Part shown: positions 50,594 through 60,035 of the stretch, piece after piece
How the letters are laid out: every line of letters starts with the position of its first letter
How positions within the stretch are numbered: position 1 is the stretch's first letter
Source of the DNA: Leptobacterium_A meishanense
GTDB lineage: Bacteria > Bacteroidota > Bacteroidia > Flavobacteriales > Flavobacteriaceae
Direction of reading: 5' to 3'
Assembly (NCBI RefSeq): GCF_037645805.1
Contig: NZ_JBBEXE010000008.1
Coordinates: 79,012-143,011 of the forward strand
Length of the DNA: 64,000 nucleotides
Notes under the pieces: model-generated
Database searches by the model: none
The model's input: the letters and a program-made list of their open reading frames with translations, nothing else
What the model was told of the DNA's origin: nothing
Program-made: the position numbers and the translations under genes

Positions 50594-51343
50594 TTAGTTT
50601 TTCTTTCTTATCGTATCCGGCACTCGTGAGACATGAGTATTAGTAGAGGGGGTGGGTAGCGTAGTATCTAATTGTTTATTCAATAGTGTATCCTTAATAA
50701 TTTCCTTGGTTTTTATGTCCGTTTTGTTCATTTCGTGTATGTCGTAAACATCAGTTTTAGCTAAAAAGGGAATTGTAATAGCAATTAATAAACCTACGAA
50801 CGAAATTAAAGTAGCTATTCTAGTCCAAAGTAATGTTTTTTTAAATCGGATTTGTTCAGGTGTGCTGAAATCATTGTTAATATATTCTGTTAGTTCAGGT
50901 CTTACATAGCAAAATTCGTTAATATACTCAAAAATATAACCAGATAAAGTTGTTGGTAATTCCCATTTTCCATAATCCGTAGAGTTTTGAATTTTATTTT
51001 GGATGTTCTTGTCATTTGTTAATGGATTTATTCTATTTTGTTTTTGAGTTGGTTCTGTTGTTAATTTTAAAATTCTCGGATTAGTATGTGTGAAAATTAT
51101 TTTTTCATCTTTTAAGATTTCGATTAATGAAATAATAATAGTCAAGTCTTTCATAAAAGTTAATACATTCTCTTTTTTGGTATTAAAAATCAATGATATT
51201 TTTTCATTACCTATATCAATAAGCCTGTCATTCTTTAAAATACATTCAGATAAATAGGTCGCTAAATTAACCTCACTTTTTTTATCTATTTTTGAAAGAA
51301 TTTTCAGAAAATCCCTTTCAATTTTAGAATTAAATTCTTTCAT
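50594..51343 (-). CDS. uncharacterised 249-residue single-pass membrane protein
   Basis: No recognisable domain. About the first 165 residues are soluble, helical and rich in Lys, Ile and Asn (for example ERDFLKILSKIDKKSE). One membrane segment lies near residue 180-200 (IATLISFVGLLIAITIPFLA). A short Thr/Lys-rich tail follows. Composition is more AT-rich than its neighbours. It starts 7 bp after the argH fragment, which points to an inserted or rearranged region. Confidence 0.7.
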   Translation of the reverse strand: MKEFNSKIERDFLKILSKIDKKSEVNLATYLSECILKNDRLIDIGNEKISLIFNTKKENVLTFMKDLTIIISLIEILKDEKIIFTHTNPRILKLTTEPTQKQNRINPLTNDKNIQNKIQNSTDYGKWELPTTLSGYIFEYINEFCYVRPELTEYINNDFSTPEQIRFKKTLLWTRIATLISFVGLLIAITIPFLAKTDVYDIHEMNKTDIKTKEIIKDTLLNKQLDTTLPTPSTNTHVSRVPDTIRKKN

Positions 51344-51350
51344 TTAAATA

Positions 51351-51715
51351 TTACTTTTTAATTTTTTCTTTAAAAATAATTTCCATCTTCCCTACAATTT
51401 CCTCCAAACACAGATTTCCTATACTGCCTTCGTGGGTATGTTTACTGTCTTTTTTTGGCGTAAAGGTACCGTTGGCAATGTCTTCACCCATTTTTTATAG
51501 GCATCCCTAAAAGGCATGCCGCTCAATACCAACTCGTTCAATGTATCTACACTAAACAGGTAATCGTATTTAGCGTCGTCCAAAATATGGAGGTTTACCT
51601 GAATATCTTTCAACGTAAAGGCCTCCATTTCCAAGCAGGATTTTAGCTCCTGTATGGCCGACACCATCACTTCTTTTGCCAATTGCAGGTCCTGGTGGTA
51701 GCCGAAGGTTATGTT
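51351..51715 (-). pseudogene. argH: argH 3' remnant (argininosuccinate lyase, truncated and frameshifted)
   Basis: Reading on the minus strand from 51715, the frame gives NITFGYHQDLQLAKEVM, then LKDIQVNLHILDDAKYDYLF and GMPFRDAYKK, the C-terminal domain of argininosuccinate lyase. At a run of six A (51491-51496) the frame shifts. In the next frame the tail continues as MGEDIANGTFTPKK, HTHEGSIGNL and KMEIIFKEKIKK to a stop at 51351. About 300 N-terminal residues are missing: an in-frame TGA precedes 51715, and the neighbouring glycosyltransferase gene ends only 8 bp away. It is therefore a non-functional relic, unless a full copy exists elsewhere. Confidence 0.85.
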
Positions 51716-51722
51716 TCAACAG

Positions 51723-53063
51723 CTAAAATGGCTGAGCTGAATTTGGTCGATATTTAATTACTTCATATAAAAAATAGCCATACACCATCCCATATGCTAT
51801 AAAAAGCAAGGGGTAATTTTCTTTATAATCGGCATTTCCATAGGCGATGTATGAAAGTATAATGACAAAACTCCAAACAAGTGGGAAGCGGTATTTGGTA
51901 AAAAGGCTTAAAATAACCAGTGTCGCAATATACCAGGGATGGACTACAGTGGCTATAGCATAGTAAAAGAAAAGACTGAACAACATAGCAGTAATGAGCT
52001 GAGATGTTGATTTGCTTTTGCGTAAAAAAGCCATTGCCAGTACAAAAGCTAAGAGAATGTAAGGAGTAATCTTCCCAAAAACACGGATGATGTTGTAGCC
52101 TTTTATGTGATAACCTAGTTCCCGTATCAGGTAATAAAAACTACCATTGAACTCAAAATTGGTAAACCACAAAGCGGTGGTTTCAGTATAGTTCTGAATG
52201 AATTGTGGGGAAAGAAAAGGCAGGAACAAAAGGAAGTTCACGATACCGATGATCGTATAGAAAATAATGGATTTTTTCCATCCCAGTTTTTGGAACACCA
52301 ATGGCAAGAACAATAAAGGAATGAGCTTAACAGACACAGACAGTGCCATTACAAGGGCAGCATACCGCCATTTTTCAATATGAAGTAGATACAGACCCCA
52401 AACGAGAAAGAAAATCATAACGGCTTCAAAGTGGAGGTTTCCGGTAAGTTCTATGATGATAAAAGGGTTGAGGGTGTAAAAAAAAATGTAATGGACGGGA
52501 AGGTTCAGACGTTCCAATAGTTTTTTTCCGAAATACAAAGTCCCTAATTCCGCAGCAATGATAACAATCCGCATGACCACAACGGAGCCTACAATGCTTT
52601 TCCCTGCAAAAATACCTGCGATGATAAAACCCAACTGGTGCAATGGAGGATAGTTTGTGTGGTTCCCGGCACTTAACCAGCCCATTCCTTCGTAGAGCTC
52701 TTTTGCTTGGTCAATGGGAGCAGTTCCGGAAGCTATTAAGGATTCAGGGGTATATAGATAAGGGGTCCATCCTTCTAGAATCATTCGCCCGTCCCATATA
52801 AATCGGTAAAAATCCTGGGAAAGGTTTGGAATGGTAAATAGAAAGACCAACCGGAATAGGATAGCTAGAACAAGTAAAAGTTTAAAATTCCCTTTTTCAA
52901 ATTGGACGAGTTTATAGAATAAGAAAAATAAGGCTCCGTAAAGGGTTATTAGTTTGGTGAAATCGGTTCGCAACAGGTCGTAAGCAAAACTTCCGTAAAG
53001 AAATATAGCGGCAATGGCAAACAAGATTGGAAATTTGTGATATTTCCAATAGTTTAAAATCAA
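51723..53063 (-). CDS. multi-spanning GT87-like membrane glycosyltransferase
   Basis: A 446-residue inner-membrane protein with ten or more segments, of the DUF2029/GT87 (PimE/MptB-like) type. The loop LSQDFYRFIWDGRMILEGWT and the following PLHQLGFIIA in a luminal loop are typical of polyprenyl-phosphate-mannose-dependent transferases, with the likely catalytic Asp in SQDFYR. It probably adds a sugar from a lipid-phosphate donor on the outer face. It overlaps the cellulose-synthase-like gene by 4 bp and is the last gene of the arsenosugar block. Confidence 0.82.
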   Translation of the reverse strand: MILNYWKYHKFPILFAIAAIFLYGSFAYDLLRTDFTKLITLYGALFFLFYKLVQFEKGNFKLLLVLAILFRLVFLFTIPNLSQDFYRFIWDGRMILEGWTPYLYTPESLIASGTAPIDQAKELYEGMGWLSAGNHTNYPPLHQLGFIIAGIFAGKSIVGSVVVMRIVIIAAELGTLYFGKKLLERLNLPVHYIFFYTLNPFIIIELTGNLHFEAVMIFFLVWGLYLLHIEKWRYAALVMALSVSVKLIPLLFLPLVFQKLGWKKSIIFYTIIGIVNFLLFLPFLSPQFIQNYTETTALWFTNFEFNGSFYYLIRELGYHIKGYNIIRVFGKITPYILLAFVLAMAFLRKSKSTSQLITAMLFSLFFYYAIATVVHPWYIATLVILSLFTKYRFPLVWSFVIILSYIAYGNADYKENYPLLFIAYGMVYGYFLYEVIKYRPNSAQPF

Positions 53064-54544
53064 GCTTTTGAGGTTAGTGATTTAAAGAAAACAAACCCAA
53101 AGCCTACAAACAACATAAAATGAAAAGGGAACAACCCAAAATCATTTAAGGGGACTGCACTGTACATCCCAAAAAGGAAATAGAGCATTAACACAGCTTC
53201 CATAAGGGTATTCTTGGAAATGTTCTTGCGTAAGTATTTGTTTCCTTTCCAAGAGTCTGCAAGTGTTTTGATGTTGAATTTTGGAGTCCGTACAAACTCA
53301 CTTCGTTTTCCCATATGGCCTTCGAGAACGGCTACGGAATTGTGTAATGAGAAGCCCATAGCTACGGAGAAGAACGTGAAGAACATGCGGATGTAATCAA
53401 TGAAATTATCAAATCCGCCCCCTTGTATGTTTTTATAAGTAAACCAGTAGCAAATAAAGAGTATGATGGTGCTTACAATAAAGAAGCTAGATACATCAAA
53501 AATCCAGGCAAGGTGCCCATATGAGTTTTTAATATAAAGCATTGGAATACTTAGCAAAGCAACCGTTAATACACATAAAAACATGGTACTGTTAAGTAAA
53601 TGTAATACGCCATGTAGCCTTGTTTTTAAAGGTATGTTTTTAGCAGCTAAGACTTTTGTTACGGTTTTCCGGAAGTTCTCGGCTCCTCCTTTGTTCCAAC
53701 GGAATTGTTGTGAACGGGCAGCACTTATAACTACCGGAAGCTCGGCAGGTGTTTCTACATCTTCCAGGTATTTGAATTTCCAATTTTTGAGTTGTGCACG
53801 ATAACTTAGATCGAGATCTTCTGTTAGGGTATCGCCTTCCCAGTTTCCGGCATCGAGGATGCACTCTTTTCGCCAAATGCCTGCGGTTCCGTTAAAATTG
53901 ATAAAATGCCCTTTAGAATTTCTCCCAACTTGCTCTAAAGTAAAATGGGCATCTAGTGCAAAGGCCTGGATTTTAGTCAATATGGAATAGTCCCTGTTTA
54001 AATGCCCCCATCGGGTTTGTACCACACCAATTTCGGGGTCTTTGAAGTAAACAACGGTTTTCTTTAACCAGTCGGTATCAGGAAGAAAATCGGCATCAAA
54101 AATGGCAATGAATTCGCCTTTGGCAATTTTTAAGCCTTCTTTTAAAGCACCAGCCTTGAACCCTTCCCGGTTTTCCCTTCGGATATGCTTAATGTCCAAG
54201 CCTTCTTTATGAAGTGCCTCAATTTGTTTAGCAGTTTCAGCAACGGATTCATCTGTAGAATCATCCAAAACCTGTATTTCCAGTTTATTTGTTGGGTACT
54301 CAATTTTTGAGATGTTCTCTAATAACCGCTCTACCACATACAATTCATTATAAATAGGCAATTGAATGGTTACATAAGGAATTTCCTTAGGGTCCATCAA
54401 ATTGAATTTAGGAGCTTCTTTATCTTTCTTTTTATAGCTTAGGTAATTGAACAGTAAATTGAGTTGTGCCAAGCTGTAGAAAAAGATAAGCAGCAATGCC
54501 GTGGAATAAATTGCAATAATAATGTAAGAAACAATAAGGCCCAT
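53060..54544 (-). CDS. cellulose-synthase-like processive GT2
   Basis: A 494-residue membrane GT2. One N-terminal membrane segment is followed by a cytoplasmic GT-A domain with VTIQLPIYNELYVVERLLEN, the metal-binding FIAIFDADFLPDTDWL and the acceptor-site RSQQFRWNKGGAENF (QxxRW motif). Several segments follow. Such enzymes make or extend beta-glycans or glycolipids. It is 1 bp after the DPM1-like gene and overlaps the GT87-like gene, so the three glycosyltransferases are translationally linked. Confidence 0.9.
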   Translation of the reverse strand: MGLIVSYIIIAIYSTALLLIFFYSLAQLNLLFNYLSYKKKDKEAPKFNLMDPKEIPYVTIQLPIYNELYVVERLLENISKIEYPTNKLEIQVLDDSTDESVAETAKQIEALHKEGLDIKHIRRENREGFKAGALKEGLKIAKGEFIAIFDADFLPDTDWLKKTVVYFKDPEIGVVQTRWGHLNRDYSILTKIQAFALDAHFTLEQVGRNSKGHFINFNGTAGIWRKECILDAGNWEGDTLTEDLDLSYRAQLKNWKFKYLEDVETPAELPVVISAARSQQFRWNKGGAENFRKTVTKVLAAKNIPLKTRLHGVLHLLNSTMFLCVLTVALLSIPMLYIKNSYGHLAWIFDVSSFFIVSTIILFICYWFTYKNIQGGGFDNFIDYIRMFFTFFSVAMGFSLHNSVAVLEGHMGKRSEFVRTPKFNIKTLADSWKGNKYLRKNISKNTLMEAVLMLYFLFGMYSAVPLNDFGLFPFHFMLFVGFGFVFFKSLTSKA

Positions 54545-54545
54545 G

Positions 54546-55235
54546 TTATTTAAAACTATACTTAATTATCCAACCAAGTATTTTTATGGCTGCAAAGATA
54601 GCACCTTTTATGGTTCCTGAAACTTTTGAGACTCCAATTCTTTTTTTATAATGTACTGGGACTTCGGTGTATACCAGTTTTTTTCGAAGGGCTTTTAGCT
54701 GCATTTCTACTGTCCAGCCATAGGTTTTATCAGTCATATTGAGTGATAGCAGCTTTTCATATTTAATAGCTCTGAAGGGCCCCAAGTCGGTATATTTTGC
54801 CTTAAAAAAAAGTTTCATTAAGAAGGTTGCCAACCAATTTCCGAAGATTTGTTGAGGAGTCATAGAATGTTTTTCTCGTAATCTTCTCACTCTGGCCCCT
54901 ATAACAAAATCCATATCCTTATTAAGGATAGGAGCAACAATTTTAGTCAGCTCTTCAGGGTAATCGGAATAATCGCCGTCTAAAAAAACAATAATATCAG
55001 GCTTTTTAGAGAGTGATTCAATATATTCCATTCCTTTTAAACAAGCATATCCATATCCTTTTTTGGGTTCAAAAAGCACCGTAGCCCCTACTTTTTTTGC
55101 AGCTTCTTCAGTATGGTCACTGGAGTTATTGTTGACAACAATAACCTCGTCAACAATACTCGGGATTTCTTTAATAACTAATGGAATGGAAGCTTCTTCG
55201 TTGTATGCCGGAATAATAACCTTGATGGTTGCCAT
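54546..55235 (-). CDS. dolichol-phosphate-sugar synthase-like GT2
   Basis: A 229-residue GT2. Motifs are IKVIIPAYNEEASIPLVIKE, DEVIVVNNNSSDHTEEAAKK, and IIVFLDGDYSDYPEEL for metal binding, followed by RVRRLREKHSM. The last residues form a short hydrophobic patch rather than a real membrane domain. It would make a polyprenyl-phosphate sugar, which could feed the GT87-like enzyme two genes downstream. It lies 9 bp after the polyferredoxin gene. Confidence 0.88.
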   Translation of the reverse strand: MATIKVIIPAYNEEASIPLVIKEIPSIVDEVIVVNNNSSDHTEEAAKKVGATVLFEPKKGYGYACLKGMEYIESLSKKPDIIVFLDGDYSDYPEELTKIVAPILNKDMDFVIGARVRRLREKHSMTPQQIFGNWLATFLMKLFFKAKYTDLGPFRAIKYEKLLSLNMTDKTYGWTVEMQLKALRKKLVYTEVPVHYKKRIGVSKVSGTIKGAIFAAIKILGWIIKYSFK

Positions 55236-55244
55236 ATGGATTGA

Positions 55245-56840
55245 CTAGCTACTTTTATTGTTGACTAAACCCATCAGGTTGACATCGTTTCCGAGAAGGA
55301 TTTCATTTGCATTGATGCGCCCTTCTTGTTTTCCATTTTCTAATTTAAGAACACCTCTCGGACAAACTGCAGAGCAAATTCCACAGCCTACACAGGAGGA
55401 ACGGACAATATTTTCACCTTTTTGGGCATAAGCACGGACGTCGATACCCATTTCGCAATACGTAGAGCAGTTTCCACAAGAAATGCATTGCCCTCCGTTG
55501 GTGGTAATCCTGAAACGTGAAAATAAGCGTTGCTGCAATCCTAAGATAGCTGCCATGGGGCAGCCAAACCTGCACCAAACACGGCTTCCTAATAGTGGAT
55601 AAAAACCAACGCCGATAACGCCTGAAAAAGCAGCACCAATGCCGAAGCCATACCATTCGCGGAGCTTGTAACTGCTTACGAACAATATATTTTTTTCTCC
55701 TGAAAGATAATTAAAGAGGATAGCCCCGATGATGATAAGCCCAAGTGATCCCATTGTAAAAAGAGCATCTTTGTCCATTTCTTTTCTTTTGAAAATGAAA
55801 ATGGCCCCAATAACAAAAATGAGGAGAGCGACAACCCCCCAGATAAATTGGCCTTTGGTAATGATGCTTAGATCAGGATTTCTGCTGAGAAAAGAAAAAA
55901 TGACAGCAATGGTCATTAAAAAGGCAAAGACTAAAACCAAATGAATAAGCCATCGTTCCAATTTCCAGGCACTTACTTTTTTACTTGAAAGTTGCCGGAA
56001 AGGATCACCGGCAGTTTCTGCCAGTCCACCACAACCACATACCCAGGAACAATACCAGCGTTTTCCATAGAAATAAGTGAGTATAGGGGAAATAATAAAG
56101 ATCATTGCCAACCCAAAAATAAGCATGAACATGCCTAGGTGCTCCCCATTGAGCAGGTTCTTTAGATGCCAGTCGAAGAAGAAATCATAATCCAATGGCC
56201 ACATGTTTTTCAGGTCTTTACCAAAGTAGGCTTTGTCGGGGTTCAGTTTTTCTAATATTTCCGGAATGAGGAACGCAAAACCTAATTGGAAAAACATCAC
56301 GGATATCGTCCGCACAACTTGATACCTGTTATGCCTGTATTTTAAAATAAACTTATAGCCCAAAACGAGAATAGCCACCGTATAAAGCGTTCCGTATACA
56401 AACCACTGGCTTGCCGCATGTCCATTTAAGGTATAACTCATTGGATCAAACAGTTGTATGATCCCTGTGTTTTTTCCATCAGTGTTGAGGCCCATATATT
56501 CGGGAAACCAATACAGGATCACATAAAAACCGGTTAGAATAATACCTAATACCCATCCCCAAAGGCCGGCATTGGAAATACTTTTAAACCAAACACCATT
56601 ATTTTTAATGCCTTCTGGATGACTTAAGTATAAGCGATTGGCATAAACAATGGCACCGATGACGATAAAACCTATGGAAAGGGTGAACCATAAGGCTTTG
56701 TTCGGAAAATGAACATTAAAAAGGGCAAGCGTCAGGATAAAAACTCCAGACAGCCCAATCAGTAAAGCTATTTTTTGAATGAAATCAGCTTTATCATTAG
56801 AAGTGGCTGTTATGGATAGGCTTTTGTCTATGTTGTTCAT
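55245..56840 (-). CDS. NapH/CcoG-like membrane polyferredoxin
   Basis: A 531-residue inner-membrane protein with about ten segments and cytoplasmic Fe-S motifs. Cys-rich loops are WCSWVCGCGGLAETAGDP and VWCRFGCPMAAILGLQQRLF, followed by two [4Fe-4S] ferredoxin motifs (CISCGNCSTYCEMG and SCVGCGICSAVCPRGVLK). It should pass electrons across or along the membrane. Start ATG 56840 was preferred over a GTG at 56867. Its flavoprotein partner lies 33 bp upstream. Together they may supply reducing power to the arsenic chemistry in the same cluster; this is inference. Confidence 0.88.
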   Translation of the reverse strand: MNNIDKSLSITATSNDKADFIQKIALLIGLSGVFILTLALFNVHFPNKALWFTLSIGFIVIGAIVYANRLYLSHPEGIKNNGVWFKSISNAGLWGWVLGIILTGFYVILYWFPEYMGLNTDGKNTGIIQLFDPMSYTLNGHAASQWFVYGTLYTVAILVLGYKFILKYRHNRYQVVRTISVMFFQLGFAFLIPEILEKLNPDKAYFGKDLKNMWPLDYDFFFDWHLKNLLNGEHLGMFMLIFGLAMIFIISPILTYFYGKRWYCSWVCGCGGLAETAGDPFRQLSSKKVSAWKLERWLIHLVLVFAFLMTIAVIFSFLSRNPDLSIITKGQFIWGVVALLIFVIGAIFIFKRKEMDKDALFTMGSLGLIIIGAILFNYLSGEKNILFVSSYKLREWYGFGIGAAFSGVIGVGFYPLLGSRVWCRFGCPMAAILGLQQRLFSRFRITTNGGQCISCGNCSTYCEMGIDVRAYAQKGENIVRSSCVGCGICSAVCPRGVLKLENGKQEGRINANEILLGNDVNLMGLVNNKSS

Positions 56841-56873
56841 TATACTATTTTTTGTTTTAGACCTCACAGGTTT

Positions 56874-58157
56874 TTAAACCTTTTGAGAGCTGTTAAATCG
56901 CTGTTGAATTTCTTTTTCATGGGTTGAAAAAAACTCAGGATCAAAATTGGCTTGCTCAAAATGTTTTATTACGTAGTTTACAGAACGCTTTTCAGTCAAC
57001 CATTTATCAATAACTTCATGCCGTAATCGGATTCCCAAGCTATTAACCCCTAGCAATTCATTGGTTTTCTTATGGTATGCTATTCGGATACATTTTTTCC
57101 CTTTGGGATGTTCCCAATAAAATTGCTGTTCATAATCTAGTGGTTTTGGGAATACCCAACCATAGGTTTGATATTCAATATCCAGGAATTTTGCCGAATT
57201 GAACCAATGTCCGGGATTGTATGGTGTTTTATTGCCACAGATGGTTTGCGCAACAGCTTCTCCCATCATTCTTCCGGTGTACCAAACAGCTTCAATAGGT
57301 TTTCTGTGACCAATGGCTTCTTCTTGCTGCGCACAATCACCGATAGCATATACATCCTTTACATTGGTTTCGAGGTAGCGGTTTACAATAGCCCCCTTGT
57401 CAATTTTAATTCCGGAATTTTCCAAAAAATTGATATTGGGGGATACACCGGCGGTTAAACCTACAATTTGGCATTCTATAATTTCACCCCTATCAGTTAC
57501 TACCGCTTTCACTTTTCCGTCATTATCGGGAAGGATTTCTTTTAAATGGGTTTCCAGGCGCAAATCTATATGATGTTCCAAAATATGCCTATTTATCATG
57601 GCCGATTCTTCTTTGGGCAATACACCGTCCCAAAAACTGGCCTCCCTCACTAAAAAAGTGACAGAGATATTTCTTGATAACAACATCTCTGCAAGCTCAA
57701 TTCCTATCAAACCACCACCAACAATAACAGCGTTGTTACAACCTTTGGAGTGTTTTTCAAGATAATCTAGGTCTTGCTTGTGGTATAGGCCCATTACCCC
57801 GTCCAAATCTTGACCAGGCCAACCAAACTTGTTGGGTTTGGAGCCGGTAGCAATGATGAGTTTATCATATGCTATTTTAGCATCATCAGAAAGCAAAAGT
57901 TCTTTCTTATCAGTATCAACGGTTGTAACAAATCCTTTTTTAAGGGCAATGTTGTTTTTCTTCCAGAATGCATTTTCATAAGGTTGTGTATGCTTAAATT
58001 TCATGTGCCCCATAAAAACATACATTAAGGCAGTACGGGAAAAGAAAAAATCAGTTTCGTCGGAGATAATGGTAATTTGCTTATCAGATAGTTTTCGTAT
58101 ATGCCTAGCGGCAGTAACTCCTGAGACTCCATTTCCGATAATAACAATATGCTCCAT
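56874..58157 (-). CDS. FAD/NAD(P)-dependent pyridine nucleotide oxidoreductase
   Basis: A 427-residue flavoprotein of the NirB-N/ferredoxin-reductase type. The FAD motif is IVIIGNGVSGVTAARHIRKL. The NAD motif is NAVIVGGGLIGIELAEMLL and the second FAD motif is DVYAIGDCAQQ. The N-terminal half of the family's catalytic cysteine motif is not evident. It lies between ArsM and the polyferredoxin gene on one strand and may act as its electron donor. Confidence 0.9.
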   Translation of the reverse strand: MEHIVIIGNGVSGVTAARHIRKLSDKQITIISDETDFFFSRTALMYVFMGHMKFKHTQPYENAFWKKNNIALKKGFVTTVDTDKKELLLSDDAKIAYDKLIIATGSKPNKFGWPGQDLDGVMGLYHKQDLDYLEKHSKGCNNAVIVGGGLIGIELAEMLLSRNISVTFLVREASFWDGVLPKEESAMINRHILEHHIDLRLETHLKEILPDNDGKVKAVVTDRGEIIECQIVGLTAGVSPNINFLENSGIKIDKGAIVNRYLETNVKDVYAIGDCAQQEEAIGHRKPIEAVWYTGRMMGEAVAQTICGNKTPYNPGHWFNSAKFLDIEYQTYGWVFPKPLDYEQQFYWEHPKGKKCIRIAYHKKTNELLGVNSLGIRLRHEVIDKWLTEKRSVNYVIKHFEQANFDPEFFSTHEKEIQQRFNSSQKV

Positions 58158-58244
58158 AAAACCTTTTAAAATAGTTCTGTCGTCTTTACTATAACAACTT
58201 AACGTTATAGCAGGGTAATTTAATAAAAGATTATGAGTTATGCA

Positions 58245-59213
58245 CTAGCAACAACCGCCTCCATCGTAATGCCAGGTAGATTCACTAATGAAAATATCAT
58301 CTCTATGAAGGCTTTTTAGTGCATTGGCTGTTTTATCACAGATAGCTAGCGGTTGGTTTTTAAGCAAAATATGCCCTTTCTCATCATCTACAAAGTCATC
58401 TTTCCCAAAATAGATAGCTGCTTTTCCGGTGAATACACATGGGCCATCCTCAGGCATAGGATCTTTGATGGCAGCAACCTCTATAGCTTCTATATAAATT
58501 AACGTTTCGGTGTCATAATTTGATGGGTTCAGTACTCTGTAGGGTTTTCGGGCACGTATTTCGATAGTTCCGAAACCGGCATCTGTAAGCAATTTTACAT
58601 AATCAGCAAGAGGAAGGCTCCCACTAAGGCATAGCGCACGCAACCGCTCATCATTTCTCAGACTTTCGTTCATAGGTTGTTCACATATGGGATCGCTCAT
58701 TATCAGTCTGCCATGAGGCTTTAGCACACGGTACATTTCGGCAATGGCTTTTTTTAGATCCTCTTCTTTAAAAATATTGAACAAACAATTTTGTGCGGCC
58801 ACATCCATACTGTTATCTGCCACCGGGAGGTTGAGTGCATCTCCTTTTTTCAGCGAGACAAAGTTACTTTTGAACCAATCATTTTGATTTTCGGCAATTT
58901 TAAGGTTTTTACGAGAAGCTTCTAGCATTTCATCTACTATATCCACACCTATTACACCATCTTTTTGACGCGAGAAATAGGCAAATTGCAACAATTCCAT
59001 ACCACCACCTACCCCCACATACACTATTTTAGGGTTTTTGACTAAATCACGGGCATGTACGGTATTCCCACAACCATAGTTCATCTCCTGCATAATCTTT
59101 GGAATAGTGAGTCCAGGCAGTTCCCATATAGGATTGGTCGTGCAACAAAGCCCAACATCTGGAGTAAGGGCTGCTTTTTTATAGACTTTTTTTGTGGTAT
59201 CCAAATAACTCAT
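58245..59213 (-). CDS. arsM: arsenosugar-type arsenite methyltransferase ArsM
   Basis: A 322-residue SAM methyltransferase. SAM motif: IVYVGVGGGMELLQFAYFSR, then GVIGVDIVDEMLEASRKNL and LNLPVADNSMDVAAQNCLFN. The Cys-containing motifs VGLCCTTNPIW near residue 25 and the C-terminal GGGCC could bind As(III). The family methylates arsenite to dimethylarsenic species. The genes for purine nucleoside phosphorylase, a CofC-like transferase and radical SAM ArsS directly upstream on the same strand make the arsenosugar assignment convincing. Confidence 0.87.
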   Translation of the reverse strand: MSYLDTTKKVYKKAALTPDVGLCCTTNPIWELPGLTIPKIMQEMNYGCGNTVHARDLVKNPKIVYVGVGGGMELLQFAYFSRQKDGVIGVDIVDEMLEASRKNLKIAENQNDWFKSNFVSLKKGDALNLPVADNSMDVAAQNCLFNIFKEEDLKKAIAEMYRVLKPHGRLIMSDPICEQPMNESLRNDERLRALCLSGSLPLADYVKLLTDAGFGTIEIRARKPYRVLNPSNYDTETLIYIEAIEVAAIKDPMPEDGPCVFTGKAAIYFGKDDFVDDEKGHILLKNQPLAICDKTANALKSLHRDDIFISESTWHYDGGGCC

Positions 59214-59216
59214 AGG

Positions 59217-60035
59217 TTAATCTAATTCTTTAATTAGCGACTTAAAAAGGGTTACCATTTTGGGCTCTGCCTTTCCGGCAACGGATATAATTTCTTGGAC
59301 ATTAACAGGTTTTAAATTATCAGGGTCACATTCATCTGTCAATACCGAAACAGCAATACAGGGCAAATTTAAGTGATTTGCAACAATTACTTCGGGTACG
59401 GTGCTCATGCCTACGGCATCTGCCCCTATAATTTTTAAATAACGGTATTCTGCTTTTGTTTCCAGTTGTGGCCCTACAACTGAGGCATAGACACCTCTTT
59501 GCAATGTTATTTGTTCTTTTGCTGCAATTTCCAGTAGCTTTTTCCGTATAGTAGGGTCATAAGGTTCGCTCATATCAGTGAAACGCTCTCCAAATTCGGC
59601 CACATTTTTAAAAGCTAAAGGAGAACTTCCTTGGAGGTTGATATGGTCTTCAATGAGCATGAGCTCCCCTTTTTTGAATTGGAGATTGATAGCACCTGCC
59701 GCGTTGGATATAAGTACCTTTTTAATTCCCAATGCATGCATTACACGAATGGGATAGGTAATATCTTTCAGGTCATAACCTTCATAACGGTGGAAACGCC
59801 CTTGCATCATCACTACTTTTTTGCCTTCAATGCTGCCATAAATAAGCTTTCCGGCATGGAACTCTACAGTAGCAAGCGGAAAGGAAGGGATATGATTATA
59901 ATGTGCTTCTATAGGGTTTTGGATTTCCCCTGTCATTTGCCCTAAACCTGTTCCCAACACAATCCCGATTTCAGGTTGATGGAAGCCTTTGTCAATTAAA
60001 TAATCAGTAGTTTCTTTTAGTTGTTCAAGCGTCAT
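59217..60035 (-). CDS. purine-nucleoside phosphorylase (arsenosugar cluster)
   Basis: A 272-residue class I purine nucleoside phosphorylase of the trimeric type. GIVLGTGLGQMTGEI, the phosphate-binding VVMMQGRFHRYEGYDL, ISNAAGAINLQFKKGEL and GADAVGMSTVPEVIVANHL are intact. It splits a purine from (deoxy)ribose using phosphate. In this cluster it probably removes adenine from the arsenic-bearing nucleoside made by ArsS. It sits 3 bp before arsM and overlaps the glycosyltransferase gene by 4 bp. Confidence 0.92.
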   Translation of the reverse strand: MTLEQLKETTDYLIDKGFHQPEIGIVLGTGLGQMTGEIQNPIEAHYNHIPSFPLATVEFHAGKLIYGSIEGKKVVMMQGRFHRYEGYDLKDITYPIRVMHALGIKKVLISNAAGAINLQFKKGELMLIEDHINLQGSSPLAFKNVAEFGERFTDMSEPYDPTIRKKLLEIAAKEQITLQRGVYASVVGPQLETKAEYRYLKIIGADAVGMSTVPEVIVANHLNLPCIAVSVLTDECDPDNLKPVNVQEIISVAGKAEPKMVTLFKSLIKELD

